Source: Winogradskyella sp.
GTDB taxonomy: Bacteria; Bacteroidota; Bacteroidia; Flavobacteriales; Flavobacteriaceae
NCBI RefSeq assembly: GCF_013213975.1
Contig: NZ_JABSST010000004.1
Location: forward strand, 1-64,000
Length of the DNA stretch: 64,000 nt
Direction: 5' to 3'
Both the position numbers and the translations under genes were made by a program. Of the stretch, positions 18,140 through 28,600 are shown in pieces. How positions within the stretch are numbered: position 1 is the first letter of the stretch; every line of letters begins with the position of its first letter. The notes beneath the pieces were generated by a model. It saw only the letters and a list, made by a program, of their open reading frames with translations, was not told the origin of the DNA and ran no database searches.

Positions 18140-18940
18140 ATGAAAATTGCAATTATAGGAACAGGAAACTTAGGAAAATCTATAGCAAAAGGCTTGATAA
18201 CTACCGACGCTATAACCTCACTTTATCTTACCAAAAGAAATTTGAGTGATATACAAAGTTTTAAAGGGTATAAAAATGTCTTTTTAACTTCAGACAATAT
18301 AGAGGCCGTTAAGCATTCAGATATTTTAATTTTTGCTGTTCAACCTGCTCATTTTGAAGAAATTCTTCAAACGATAAATCCGTATTTAACGGAGAAGCAT
18401 GTTTTAATATCCACAATAACCGGATTTACCATTTCAAAAATTGAAGCTGAGGTTGGTGAGCAGAATTTTATTATCAGAGCTATGCCAAATACGGCTATTG
18501 CAGTTGGTAAATCCATGACCTGTTTATGTGCTAATGCAAATGGTGAAAAGCGCATTAAAATAGCGGCGGCTATTTTTAACAGACTTGGGCACTCATTGAC
18601 TATTCCAGAATCACAAATGCAAGCCGCAACGGTTGTTTGCGCAAGTGGTATTGCCTTTTGGATGCGTTTGATTAGAGCCACAACACAAGCGGCGATTCAG
18701 CTTGGTTTTGATGCCAAGGAAGCCCAAGAATTGGCGATGCACACGAGTGAAGGAGCTGCTAACTTATTAATTACAACTGGGAATCATCCTGAAGAAGAGA
18801 TTGATAAAGTTACAACACCAATGGGTTGCACCATTGAAGGTTTGAATGAGATGGAACACAAGGGCTTGAGCTCTTCCTTAATTCAAGGTATGGTAACATC
18901 ATTCAAAAAGATTAATACAATAAAAGAAGAACAGATATGA
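18140..18940 (+). CDS. proC: Pyrroline-5-carboxylate reductase
   Basis: A 266-residue NAD(P)H-dependent reductase that makes proline from pyrroline-5-carboxylate. The Rossmann motif is IAIIGTGNLGKSIAKGL. RAMPNTAIAVGKS and the C-terminal TTPMGCTIEGLNEME match ProC. Its stop overlaps argD by 4 bp. A proline enzyme inside an arg operon suggests shared supply from glutamate or ornithine-derived semialdehyde. No proA or proB is seen in the window. Confidence 0.9.
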   Translation: MKIAIIGTGNLGKSIAKGLITTDAITSLYLTKRNLSDIQSFKGYKNVFLTSDNIEAVKHSDILIFAVQPAHFEEILQTINPYLTEKHVLISTITGFTISKIEAEVGEQNFIIRAMPNTAIAVGKSMTCLCANANGEKRIKIAAAIFNRLGHSLTIPESQMQAATVVCASGIAFWMRLIRATTQAAIQLGFDAKEAQELAMHTSEGAANLLITTGNHPEEEIDKVTTPMGCTIEGLNEMEHKGLSSSLIQGMVTSFKKINTIKEEQI

Positions 18941-20064
18941 GTTTATTTAATGTATATCCGTTGTATGATGTAACTCCAGTTAAGGCCAAAGATGTCTATA
19001 TATATGACGACCAGGGACAATCGTATCTCGATCTTTATGGCGGTCATGCGGTTATTTCTATCGGGCATTCACATCCAAAATATGTCACTGCCATTACTAA
19101 TCAATTGGAACAATTAGGGTTTTACAGTAATTCTATAGTTAATCCTTTGCAGATAGAATTAGCTAATAAACTGAAAGTCGTTTCAGGATGTAATGACTAT
19201 GAATTATTTTTATGTAATTCTGGTGCAGAAGCTAATGAGAATGCATTGAAATTAGCGTCATTCCATACGCAAAAGTCAAAAGTTTTAGCGTTTAAAAATG
19301 GATTCCATGGTAGAACATCGGCAGCAGTTGCAGCAACGGATAACAGAAAAATTATATCTCCTTTGAATGCACAACAAAAGGTTGATTTCGTCGACCTAGG
19401 AGATTTAGAATCTGTAGAAGCTATCCTTAAACAGAACCAAACTTGTGCTATAATAGTTGAATGTATTCAAGGCGTTGGTGGATTAGATCAGAGTACTACA
19501 GCATTTTATCAAGGTTTAGAGCAATTATGTAAGACTTACAACACTTTATTAATTGCAGACGAAGTGCAATCTGGTTTTGGTAGAACTGGTGAATTCTTCG
19601 CCTTTCAAAAGCACAAGATCACTCCAGACATCATCTCAATAGCTAAAGGCATGGGTAATGGATTCCCTGTTGGCGGTATATTGATTTACTCTGAGATAAA
19701 AGCGTCATTCGGATTATTGGGAACAACTTTTGGAGGGAATCATTTAGCCTGTGCTGCAACTTTATCAGTATTGGAGGTTTTAGACCAACAACAATTAATG
19801 AATAATGCCACAGATATATCTGAATATTTTATGGAGCAGGCTAAGAAGCTTCCAAAACTTAAAGCTATAAAAGGGAGAGGTTTAATGTTAGGCTTAGAGT
19901 TCGATTTTCCGATTTCTGAATTACGAAAAACGCTCATTTTTAAACATCACATTTTTACAGGGAGCTCGAAGAACCCAAACCTTATTCGAATTTTACCGCC
20001 CTTAACGGTAAAGAAAAGCCATATAGATATGCTTATTGAAGCATTGCATTCAGAATTAAAATAA
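18937..20064 (+). CDS. argD: Acylornithine aminotransferase
   Basis: A 375-residue class III PLP aminotransferase that turns acylglutamate semialdehyde into acylornithine. Visible are YLDLYGGHAVISIGHSHP near the N-terminus, NSGAEANENALKLA, the PLP aspartate region ADEVQSGFGRTGEFFAF, and the PLP lysine in SIAKGMGNGFPVGG. The length matches ArgD (about 375-400 aa). It is coupled to proC by overlap and followed 1 bp later by argF'. Confidence 0.93.
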   Translation: MSLFNVYPLYDVTPVKAKDVYIYDDQGQSYLDLYGGHAVISIGHSHPKYVTAITNQLEQLGFYSNSIVNPLQIELANKLKVVSGCNDYELFLCNSGAEANENALKLASFHTQKSKVLAFKNGFHGRTSAAVAATDNRKIISPLNAQQKVDFVDLGDLESVEAILKQNQTCAIIVECIQGVGGLDQSTTAFYQGLEQLCKTYNTLLIADEVQSGFGRTGEFFAFQKHKITPDIISIAKGMGNGFPVGGILIYSEIKASFGLLGTTFGGNHLACAATLSVLEVLDQQQLMNNATDISEYFMEQAKKLPKLKAIKGRGLMLGLEFDFPISELRKTLIFKHHIFTGSSKNPNLIRILPPLTVKKSHIDMLIEALHSELK

Positions 20065-20065
20065 T

Positions 20066-21001
20066 ATGAAACATTATACATCTATTTACGATATAGAAAA
20101 TCTACAGCAATGTATTGCTGACGCTAAGGCTCTTAAAAAAGATCCCTATGCTTTTGATGATTTAGGAAAGCATAAAACTTTGGTCATGCTCTTTTTCAAT
20201 TCAAGTTTGAGAACACGTTTAAGTACAGAAAAAGCAGCAAAGCATTTAGGTATGGATGTCATGGTTTTAAACATTGACAATGCCTGGAATTTAGAATTTG
20301 AAGATGGCACAATTATGAATCTCGATACTTCTGAACATATTAAAGAGGCAGCACAAGTGATCTCACAGTATGCAGACATTATTGCGGTCAGAGCATTCCC
20401 AACGTTGAAGGATAAGGACAAAGATGAATCTGAGCTTATACTCAGTAGTTTTAAATCTTATGCCACAGTTCCTATTGTAAATATGGAAAGTTCAACAGCA
20501 CATCCATTACAGGCATTAGCAGATGCCATTACAATTTCTGAATTAACTGAAGTTAAGAAACCTAAAGTTGTGCTCTCTTGGGCACCACATCCCAAAGCCT
20601 TACCACAGGCTGTAGCAAATTCATTTGTAAAGATGATGCAACAACTAGATATAGAGTTTGAAATTACGCATCCAGAAGGGTATGAGCTAAACCCTGAAAT
20701 TGTTAAGGATAGTAAAGTGAACTACAATCAAAACGAAGCTTTAAAGCATGCCGATTTTGTATATGTCAAGAATTGGAGCAGTTACAGCGATTATGGGAAG
20801 ATACTGACTGAAGATGCTGATTGGATGATGACTAAAGCTAAGTTAGGAGATGCCAAGTTTATGCACTGTTTGCCAGTAAGACGAAATGTTGTGGTAGAAG
20901 ATGCCGTTTTAGATAGTGCACAATCTGTGGTTATTGAGCAAGCTAACAATAGAACATATGCTGCGCAGATTGTATTAAAAAATATTTTAGAGAACCTTTA
21001 A
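20066..21001 (+). CDS. argF': N-acylornithine carbamoyltransferase (ArgF' type)
   Basis: A 311-residue transcarbamylase. FNSSLRTRLSTEKA is the carbamoyl-phosphate loop, seen in acetyl-/succinyl-ornithine transcarbamylases rather than the STRT of ordinary OTC. SWAPHPKALPQAV and HCLPVRRN are also typical of this group. Such enzymes carbamoylate acylated ornithine, so ArgE would act afterwards on acylcitrulline. At the position I align with the published specificity residue (Pro in the Bacteroides fragilis succinyl enzyme, Glu in the Xanthomonas acetyl enzyme) this protein has Ser89 (LDTSEHIKEA). The acyl group therefore remains open. Confidence 0.88.
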   Translation: MKHYTSIYDIENLQQCIADAKALKKDPYAFDDLGKHKTLVMLFFNSSLRTRLSTEKAAKHLGMDVMVLNIDNAWNLEFEDGTIMNLDTSEHIKEAAQVISQYADIIAVRAFPTLKDKDKDESELILSSFKSYATVPIVNMESSTAHPLQALADAITISELTEVKKPKVVLSWAPHPKALPQAVANSFVKMMQQLDIEFEITHPEGYELNPEIVKDSKVNYNQNEALKHADFVYVKNWSSYSDYGKILTEDADWMMTKAKLGDAKFMHCLPVRRNVVVEDAVLDSAQSVVIEQANNRTYAAQIVLKNILENL

Positions 21002-21002
21002 A

Positions 21003-21779
21003 ATGCAAACACTAAAAATCATAAAAATAGGTGGGAACATCATTGACGATCAAAAAGCATTATCTGACTTTTTAAAACAATTGGCAACACTAGAAGGTCC
21101 TAAAATTCTAGTACACGGTGGAGGTAAGTTGGCTTCCAAAATGACAGAGCGGTTAGAAGTGCCAGTTAAAATGCATAATGGCAGACGTATTACAGATGCA
21201 GAAACCCTAGATATTGTAACAATGGTGTACGCAGGAAAAATAAATAAAACAATCGTAGCACAGTTACAAGCCAATCAATGTAATGCTATTGGATTAACCG
21301 GATCTGATGGTAATACTATTATTACTGAAAAAAGAGCAATCAATCAGATAGATTTTGGGTTTGTTGGAGATGTTAAGGCTGTGAATACGGATAGTCTAGA
21401 CTTACTAATAGATAACAAAATTACCCCTGTTTTTTGCGCTATAACTCATGATAAAAAAGGACAACTACTTAATACCAATGCAGACACAATTGCTTCTGAA
21501 TTAGCCATTGCATTTTCCAAAAATTTCAGAACGGAATTGTATTACTGTTTTGAAAAAAATGGCGTTTTAAAGGACGTTTCAGATAATGATTCTGTAATTG
21601 AAACTATAGATGCTAAGTACTATCAAAAACTAATTGAAGAGCATATAATAGCTGATGGCATGTTGCCTAAGCTCACCAATTGTTTTAATGCTATTGAAAA
21701 AAATGTGAGTAAGGTTTGTGTTGGCAAGCCTAGTATGCTATTTCAATCAGATTCAATTTATACAACACTTATAAAATGA
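21003..21779 (+). CDS. argB: N-acylglutamate kinase
   Basis: A 258-residue amino acid kinase. KIIKIGGNIIDD (N-terminal phosphate loop) and ILVHGGGKLASKM are the family motifs, and VNTDSLDLLI with NTNADTIASELAIAF lies in the ATP half. It phosphorylates acylglutamate, usually the feedback-controlled step. It lacks a long N-terminal helix like that of arginine-inhibited hexameric NAGKs, so strong arginine inhibition is less expected; this is inference. Overlaps argE by 4 bp. Confidence 0.92.
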   Translation: MQTLKIIKIGGNIIDDQKALSDFLKQLATLEGPKILVHGGGKLASKMTERLEVPVKMHNGRRITDAETLDIVTMVYAGKINKTIVAQLQANQCNAIGLTGSDGNTIITEKRAINQIDFGFVGDVKAVNTDSLDLLIDNKITPVFCAITHDKKGQLLNTNADTIASELAIAFSKNFRTELYYCFEKNGVLKDVSDNDSVIETIDAKYYQKLIEEHIIADGMLPKLTNCFNAIEKNVSKVCVGKPSMLFQSDSIYTTLIK

Positions 21780-22837
21780 TAAAGACATTAACCAAAGATG
21801 CTATTGCCTTATTGAAGCAATTAATTGAGACTCCATCGTTTTCATCACAAGAAGGTGATACAGCGGTATTGATTGAGCAGTGGTTTATAAATCATAAGAT
21901 TCCATTTAAAAGGCAAGCACATAACGTTTGGACTTTCAATAAATACTTCGATGACAGTAAACCGACACTTCTTTTAAATTCCCATCATGACACGGTTAAA
22001 CCAAACAACGGTTATACTAAAGATCCGTTTCAAGCTATAGTAGAAGGGGATAAATTATATGGCTTAGGAAGTAATGATGCTGGAGGATGTTTGGTGTCGC
22101 TACTAGCAACTTTTACATATTTCTATGAAAATAGAAACCTCAACTATAATCTTGTTATTGTGGCTTCAGCAGAAGAGGAAAGTAGTGGTCCAAATGGATT
22201 AAACAGTATGTTACCTGTGATTCCAAAAATTGATGTTGCCATTGTTGGTGAACCGACCTTAATGCAGCTTGCTGTTGCAGAAAAGGGCTTGGTGGTTTTT
22301 GACGCCAAAGTAAAAGGTACTGCAAGTCATGCAGCACATCCAAATGACGATAATGCCATTTATAATACCATCGATGTATTAAAGTGGTTTCAAGAGTTTA
22401 AGTTCGATAAAAAGTCACTTGTTCTTGGAGATGTTAAAATGACTGTCACTCAAATCAATGCTGGCAAACAGCATAATGCCGTACCGTCAGAGGTTGATTT
22501 GGTTGTTGATGTTCGTGTTAATGATAGGTATAGTAATGCCGAGATTGCTGAGATACTTAAGCAGAAGTCTCCTTGTACTAGCATTGAAGCGCGAAGTTTG
22601 AGATTAAATTCATCGGCAATTCCGATTCATCATGAGTTGGTGAAAGCTGGAATAAAATTAGGTAGAGAGACTTATGGGTCACCTACCTTGTCCGATCAAG
22701 CCGTATTAAGCTGTCCATCTCTGAAATTAGGTCCAGGTGATAGCACACGTTCTCATACAGCAGACGAGTATATTTATATATCGGAAATTGAAGAAGGTAT
22801 AGATATCTATATAAAAATGTTAAATCAGGTATTATGA
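21776..22837 (+). CDS. argE: M20-family deacylase, probable N-acylcitrulline/acylornithine deacetylase
   Basis: A 353-residue zinc peptidase of the M20 family. Metal-site motifs seen: LLNSHHDTV near residue 65, GSNDAGGC near 100, and ASAEEESSGPNG near 127. The dimerisation domain lies in the middle (residues 165-270). In an ArgF' pathway it should remove the acyl group from acylcitrulline. It is coupled to argB and argH by 4-bp overlaps. Confidence 0.88.
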   Translation: MIKTLTKDAIALLKQLIETPSFSSQEGDTAVLIEQWFINHKIPFKRQAHNVWTFNKYFDDSKPTLLLNSHHDTVKPNNGYTKDPFQAIVEGDKLYGLGSNDAGGCLVSLLATFTYFYENRNLNYNLVIVASAEEESSGPNGLNSMLPVIPKIDVAIVGEPTLMQLAVAEKGLVVFDAKVKGTASHAAHPNDDNAIYNTIDVLKWFQEFKFDKKSLVLGDVKMTVTQINAGKQHNAVPSEVDLVVDVRVNDRYSNAEIAEILKQKSPCTSIEARSLRLNSSAIPIHHELVKAGIKLGRETYGSPTLSDQAVLSCPSLKLGPGDSTRSHTADEYIYISEIEEGIDIYIKMLNQVL

Positions 22838-24108
22838 AACTCTGGGAAAAAGGATTTACAATCGATAGAAAAATAGAACAATTTACTGTTGGCAATGATA
22901 GGGAAATTGATCTGCATATCGCCAAATATGATGTACAAGCATCTTTGGCACATGCTGTTATGTTAGAGTCTATAGGAATTTTAAACTCTAAAGAACTCGA
23001 ACAATTGAAAAATGGCTTAGAAGGAATTTCAAATGCAATCGAAAACGGTGAATTTATAATAGAAGACACCTTTGAGGATGTGCATTCTAAAATCGAATAC
23101 GAACTCACAAAAACTTTGGGAGATGTTGGTAAAAAAATTCACACAGCACGTTCCAGAAACGATCAAGTTTTAGTGGCTTTACAGTTGTATTATAAAAATA
23201 GTTTAAAGGAGATTAATAAAAGAGTCAAAGAGCTATTTGATACACTATTAAACTTGGCGGCTACACATAAAGATGCAGTATTGCCTGGCTATACGCACTT
23301 ACAAGTTGCCATGCCATCGTCTTTTGGACTTTGGTTTTCTTCTTATGCTGAACTTTTGATTGATGATGTGCATGTATTAAATGCCGTTGAAAAAATTGTA
23401 GATCAAAATCCCTTAGGATCGGCAGCAGGATATGGAAGTTCATTCCCAATTGATAGAAATTTAACCACTAAAGAACTTCAATTTTCAACCTTAAAGTATA
23501 ATGTTGTCGCAGCACAATTAAGTCGAGGAAAAAGTGAACGATCTATCGCTAGCGCTTTAGGTGGTTTAGCAAACACTCTGGCGCGTTTTGCAATGGATAT
23601 TTGCTTGTATATGAGCCAGAATTTTGGGTTTATTAGTTTTCCAGACGAACTCACAACAGGAAGTAGTATTATGCCACATAAGAAGAATCCTGATGTCTTT
23701 GAATTGATTAGAGGAAAATGCAATAAGATTCAAGCTTTACATACTGAAATGCTACTCATTACCAACAATTTACCTAGTGGTTACCATAGAGATTTTCAAT
23801 TGCTTAAAGAGCATATGATTAGTGCCTTTGAAGACCTTAAGAACATTTTGGATATTTTTAATTATGCAATTCAACAAATCATAGTTAAGGATGTAGACTT
23901 AACAGATGAAAAATATAAATATCTTTTTACTGTTGACAGTATTAATAACCTTGTGGTAGAAGGCATGTCCTTTAGACAGGCTTATCAAGAGATTGGTAGC
24001 CAAGTACAAAACGATACTTATAAGCCAGATTTAGGTAAACCACATACACATATTGGCAGTATGGGTAATTTATGTTTAGATGAAATACGAGCTAAGTATC
24101 CAAAATAA
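22834..24108 (+). CDS. argH: Argininosuccinate lyase
   Basis: A 424-residue member of the fumarase/aspartase superfamily that splits argininosuccinate into arginine and fumarate. The superfamily signature is TGSSIMPHKKNPDVFELIRGK near residue 275. HTARSRNDQV and PGYTHLQVAMPSS carry other active-site residues. At 424 aa it is somewhat shorter than typical ArgH (about 450-460). It is the last gene of the arg operon and is followed at once by a terminator. Confidence 0.94.
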   Translation: MKLWEKGFTIDRKIEQFTVGNDREIDLHIAKYDVQASLAHAVMLESIGILNSKELEQLKNGLEGISNAIENGEFIIEDTFEDVHSKIEYELTKTLGDVGKKIHTARSRNDQVLVALQLYYKNSLKEINKRVKELFDTLLNLAATHKDAVLPGYTHLQVAMPSSFGLWFSSYAELLIDDVHVLNAVEKIVDQNPLGSAAGYGSSFPIDRNLTTKELQFSTLKYNVVAAQLSRGKSERSIASALGGLANTLARFAMDICLYMSQNFGFISFPDELTTGSSIMPHKKNPDVFELIRGKCNKIQALHTEMLLITNNLPSGYHRDFQLLKEHMISAFEDLKNILDIFNYAIQQIIVKDVDLTDEKYKYLFTVDSINNLVVEGMSFRQAYQEIGSQVQNDTYKPDLGKPHTHIGSMGNLCLDEIRAKYPK

Positions 24109-24133
24109 AAAGCATCCGAAAGGATGCTTTTTT
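24107..24133 (+). terminator. Terminator of the arg operon
   Basis: AGCATCC-GAAA-GGATGCT is a perfect stem with a GNRA-type tetraloop, followed by six T. It directly follows the argH stop. Confidence 0.92.
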
Positions 24134-24187
24134 GACCTACTAGAATTTATAGCCCTTACCCTAAAACAAAGACTAGTAGTACATTAT

Positions 24188-25654
24188 TTAGACACGTGGT
24201 AAATCGCTGTCATCTTTTAAAGGCAGATGAGATTCACCCATTAAATAGGCATCTACATGATGTGCAGCTTGGCGACCTTCTGAAATGGCCCAAACAATTA
24301 AGGATTGTCCACGACGCATATCTCCTGCAGCAAAAATACCTGGTACGTTTGTGGCATAATCTTTAGTTGTTGCTTGGATGTTAGTTCTAAAATCCATTTC
24401 TAACCCAAATTGTTCAGCTAAGGTGGTTTCTGATCCTGTAAAACCAAGCGCCAGTAAGGCCAAATCGCATTTCCATTCCTTTTCGGTGCCCTCAATTTCT
24501 TTAAGTTGTGGTCGTTCACCTTTGGTGAATAACCATTCAACTTCAACTGTTTTTAAACCTTTTAGATGGCCTTTACCATCGCCTAAAAATTCTTTGGTAG
24601 AAATACTAAAAAAGCGTTCTACACCTTCTTTGTGAGAAGAACTTGTTCTCAATTTCATTGGCCAATAAGGCCATGGTTGATGTGTAGGACGTCCTTCAGT
24701 AGGTTTGCTTAGAATTTCAAAATTAGTTACGGATTTAGCACCATGACGGTTAGAAGTCCCTATACAATCACTTCCAGTATCACCTCCACCAATCACAACT
24801 ACATCCTTACCTTCTGCTGAAATAATAGACTCGAAATCAGTTAAACCATCTACATATTGGTTGTTTAATTTCAAGAAGTCCATGGCTTGTATAACACCTT
24901 TTAAATCAGATCCTGGAATCGGGATACTGCGTCTTACAGTGGCACCACCACAAAGTACAATAGCATCATACTCATCCTTTAGTCTGTTAGCGTCGACATT
25001 CCCTCCAACATGAGCATTTGTCTTAAATACAATACCTTCTTCTTCTAAAATCTTAAGACGTCTATCGATGACATGTTTTTCCATTTTAAAATCAGGAATA
25101 CCATAGCGTAATAAGCCTCCAATCTTTTCATCACGTTCAAAAACAGTAACATTATGGCCAGCTCTGTTTAATTGTTGTGCTGCTGCTAATCCAGAAGGTC
25201 CAGAACCTACTACAGCCACTGATTTTCCGGTTCTTACTTTAGGTGGATTTGCAGCAATCCAACCTTCTTTGAAAGCTGTTTCGACAATATTTTTTTCAAT
25301 ATTCTCAATGGTCACAGGATCTTCATTAATACCTAAAACGCATGCTTCTTCACATGGTGCTGGACATAATCTGCCTGTGAATTCAGGGAAATTATTGGTT
25401 TTATGTAAAATTTCTGCGGCCTCTTTCCATTTTCCTTTATACACCTTATCATTAAAATCAGGAATTAAATTCCCAAGCGGACAACCACTATGGCAAAACG
25501 GAATACCGCAATCCATACAACGTGCTCCTTGATTTTTAAGCCCTTCTTCTTTTAGCGGAATCATAAATTCCTTATAGTCTTTTATGCGTTTTTCTGGAGC
25601 AATATAGCTTTCGTTTTCTCTCTCAAATTCTAAAAATCCTGTTACCTTTCCCAT
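24188..25654 (-). CDS. gltD: Glutamate synthase (NADPH), small subunit
   Basis: A 488-residue FAD/iron-sulfur flavoprotein that passes electrons from NADPH to the large subunit. The N-terminal cysteine sets CMDCGIPFCHSGCPLGN and CPAPCEEACVLG bind [4Fe-4S] clusters. The FAD motif is VVGSGPSGLAAAQQL (near 150) and the NADPH motif is VVIGGGDTGSDC (near 290). It ends three bases from the start side of gltB's stop on the same strand, in the order gltB-gltD. It acts with GltB in ammonia assimilation. Confidence 0.96.
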   Translation of the reverse strand: MGKVTGFLEFERENESYIAPEKRIKDYKEFMIPLKEEGLKNQGARCMDCGIPFCHSGCPLGNLIPDFNDKVYKGKWKEAAEILHKTNNFPEFTGRLCPAPCEEACVLGINEDPVTIENIEKNIVETAFKEGWIAANPPKVRTGKSVAVVGSGPSGLAAAQQLNRAGHNVTVFERDEKIGGLLRYGIPDFKMEKHVIDRRLKILEEEGIVFKTNAHVGGNVDANRLKDEYDAIVLCGGATVRRSIPIPGSDLKGVIQAMDFLKLNNQYVDGLTDFESIISAEGKDVVVIGGGDTGSDCIGTSNRHGAKSVTNFEILSKPTEGRPTHQPWPYWPMKLRTSSSHKEGVERFFSISTKEFLGDGKGHLKGLKTVEVEWLFTKGERPQLKEIEGTEKEWKCDLALLALGFTGSETTLAEQFGLEMDFRTNIQATTKDYATNVPGIFAAGDMRRGQSLIVWAISEGRQAAHHVDAYLMGESHLPLKDDSDLPRV

Positions 25655-25657
25655 GAC

Positions 25658-28600
25658 TTAAGCTGTTTGTAATTGTTCTTCTTTCTCTAATCTTAATAAA
25701 GCTTGCTTATACTCTTCTGGAAGTATTTTTTTGAATTTTGGAAGTGTATTTTTCCAATCATCTAAAAGACGTCTAGCCAAAGGACTACCTGTCGCTAAAA
25801 AGTGGTTTTCAACCAACTGTTCTAGTTGAACTTGATCCTCTACTGTGCTAACCGGATCAATATTTAATTCAGAGGAATTGCAAAAAGATTCAAAAGTGTT
25901 ATCACTATCTAGAACGTAAGCTATACCTCCACTCATACCGGCTCCAAAATTGCGACCTACAGACCCCAAGATCACAGCAACACCGCCTGTCATGTATTCA
26001 CAACCATGATCTCCAATACCTTCTACTACTGCTTTGGCTCCTGAATTACGAACGCAAAAACGTTCACCGGCCTTACCGTTTATATAAACTTCTCCACTGG
26101 TTGCACCATATAATGTTACATTACCTGTAATGATATTTTCCTCAGGTACAATCGTACATTCTTTAGGTACTTTAATGATCAACTTACCTCCAGATAAACC
26201 TTTTCCTAGATAATCATTGGTATTACCATGAACAGTCATACTTACGCCTTTAGTAGTAAAGGCTCCAAAACTTTGACCGGCAGATCCTGTAAAGTCAATA
26301 TTAATAGTGTCTTCTGGTAAGCCATTAGCACCATATATTTTAGAGATTTCATTGCTCACAATCGCACCCACCGCACGGTCTATATTGGTGATAGGTAACT
26401 CTAAATCTGTGCGCTGTCTTCTAAACAAAGCCTGGTGTGCTTGACGTATTATTTTAAAATCTAAATGCGTTTCTAGATTATGATCTTGTGTATCAGTATT
26501 GTAAAGTTTTACATCTTCTGAAACCTCTACTTTGTGCAGTATTGGTGTTAGATCAATACCAGAAGCCTTGTAATGTTCAATGGCTTTATTTCGGTTTAAT
26601 TTCTGAACCTGACCTACCATTTCATTCACTGTTCGGAAACCAAGTTTAGCCATGATTTCACGCAACTCTTGTGCTACAAAATACATGTAGTTAACAACAT
26701 GCTCTGGCTTGCCTTTAAATTTCTTTCTAAGTTCAGGATTCTGCGTTGCAATACCTACAGGACATGTATTTAAATGGCACACACGCATCATAATACATCC
26801 TGATGCCACAAGAGGAGCAGTAGCAAAACCAAATTCTTCAGCACCCAGTAAACAGGCGATGGCTACATCGCGACCGGTCTTTAATTGACCATCACATTCT
26901 AAAACTATTCGGTTACGTAGGTCATTCATAACCAAGGTTTGTTGTGCTTCTGCTATACCTAATTCCCAAGGTAAACCAGCATGACGCAAAGATGTTAAAG
27001 GAGACGCTCCTGTTCCACCGTCAAAGCCAGAAATAAGAATGACATCTGCTTTGGCTTTTGCAACACCAGCAGCAACAGTTCCAACACCAACTTCTGATAC
27101 TAATTTTACATTAATACGTGCTGCTCTATTTGCAGATTTAGCATCATATATTAATTGTGATAAATCTTCAATAGAGTAAATATCGTGATGTGGTGGCGGC
27201 GAAATAAGTCCTACATAGGGAGTTGAATTTCTCGTTTTCGCAATTTCACGATTAACTTTTGGGCCAGGCAATTGACCACCTTCTCCAGGTTTTGCTCCTT
27301 GTGCAATTTTTATTTGAATTTCGTTAGCATTGGTCAGGTAATTTGAAGTGACTCCAAATCGACCCGATGCAATCTGCTTTATAGCAGAGTTTCTCCAGTC
27401 TCCTTGAGAACTTTTATAGAAGCGTTCTTGATCCTCACCGCCTTCTCCAGAATTGGATTTACCACCAATTCTATTCATGGCTACGGCTAAATTCTCATGC
27501 GCTTCTTTACTAATAGACCCATAAGACATAGCTCCAGTTTTAAAGCGCTTTACAATTTCTGTCCATGGCTCAACTTCATCAAGAGGAATTGGGTCAAATT
27601 GATCAAACTCAAAGAGACCTCTGATGGTCATTAAATGTTTAGATTGATCATTAACGAGTTGAGAGTATTCTTTATAAGTCGTAGCTTTATTTGTGCGAAC
27701 TGCCTCTTGGAGTTTTGCTACAGTAAGCGGATTGAACATATGTTTTTCCTGACCTCGACGCCAACGGTAATCTCCACCAACTTGGATATCAATATGTGTG
27801 TCGTCCTTTTGAAATGCTTTACGATGACGTTTTACAATTTCTTGTTCAATTTCTCTTAAGCCAACACCTTGAATTCGTGTTGGTGTATTAGGAAAATACT
27901 TCTGAACAGTTGCTGTATTTATTCCAATACATTCAAACAATTGAGAGGCGCGATACGAATTTAAGGTTGAGATACCAATCTTATTCATCACCTTTAAAAT
28001 ACCCTTTCCAATGGCCTTATTGTAGTTTTTAATTGCTGTTAAATATTCTAAATCAGTGACGTCCTTGCTGTTAATTTGTTCCTGAACAATCTCGTTAACG
28101 ATGTAAGGGTTAATTGCGCTTGCGCCAAAACCAAATAATAATGCAAAGTGATGAACCTCGCGTGGTTCTGCCGATTCGATGATGATGCTTACCTGTGAGC
28201 GTTTTCCTAATTTATGTAGCGCGTGATTAACATAAGAGCAAGCTAATAACGCTGGAATAGGTGCTTGATTTTCATTAACATAACGGTCAGACAAAATAAT
28301 GATATTAGTACCATCGTCAATGGCTTTTGAAGCTTGCGCAATAAGATTCTCAAGAGCAACTTCTAATTCATTTAGACCTTTACTAACTTCATACAGCATT
28401 GAAATTGAAGTGACCTGAAAATCTGGATTAGAGTCAAAATTTCTGATCTTGTCTAAATCATGTTTAGAAATGACAGGATTTTGAATTTTCAGTTTCTTAC
28501 AATGAGTTGCATTGATATCAAATAGGTTAACATCACTTCCAAGGGTTAAACTAATATCAGTAATCAATTCTTCTCTAATACCATCTAATGGTGGATTTGT

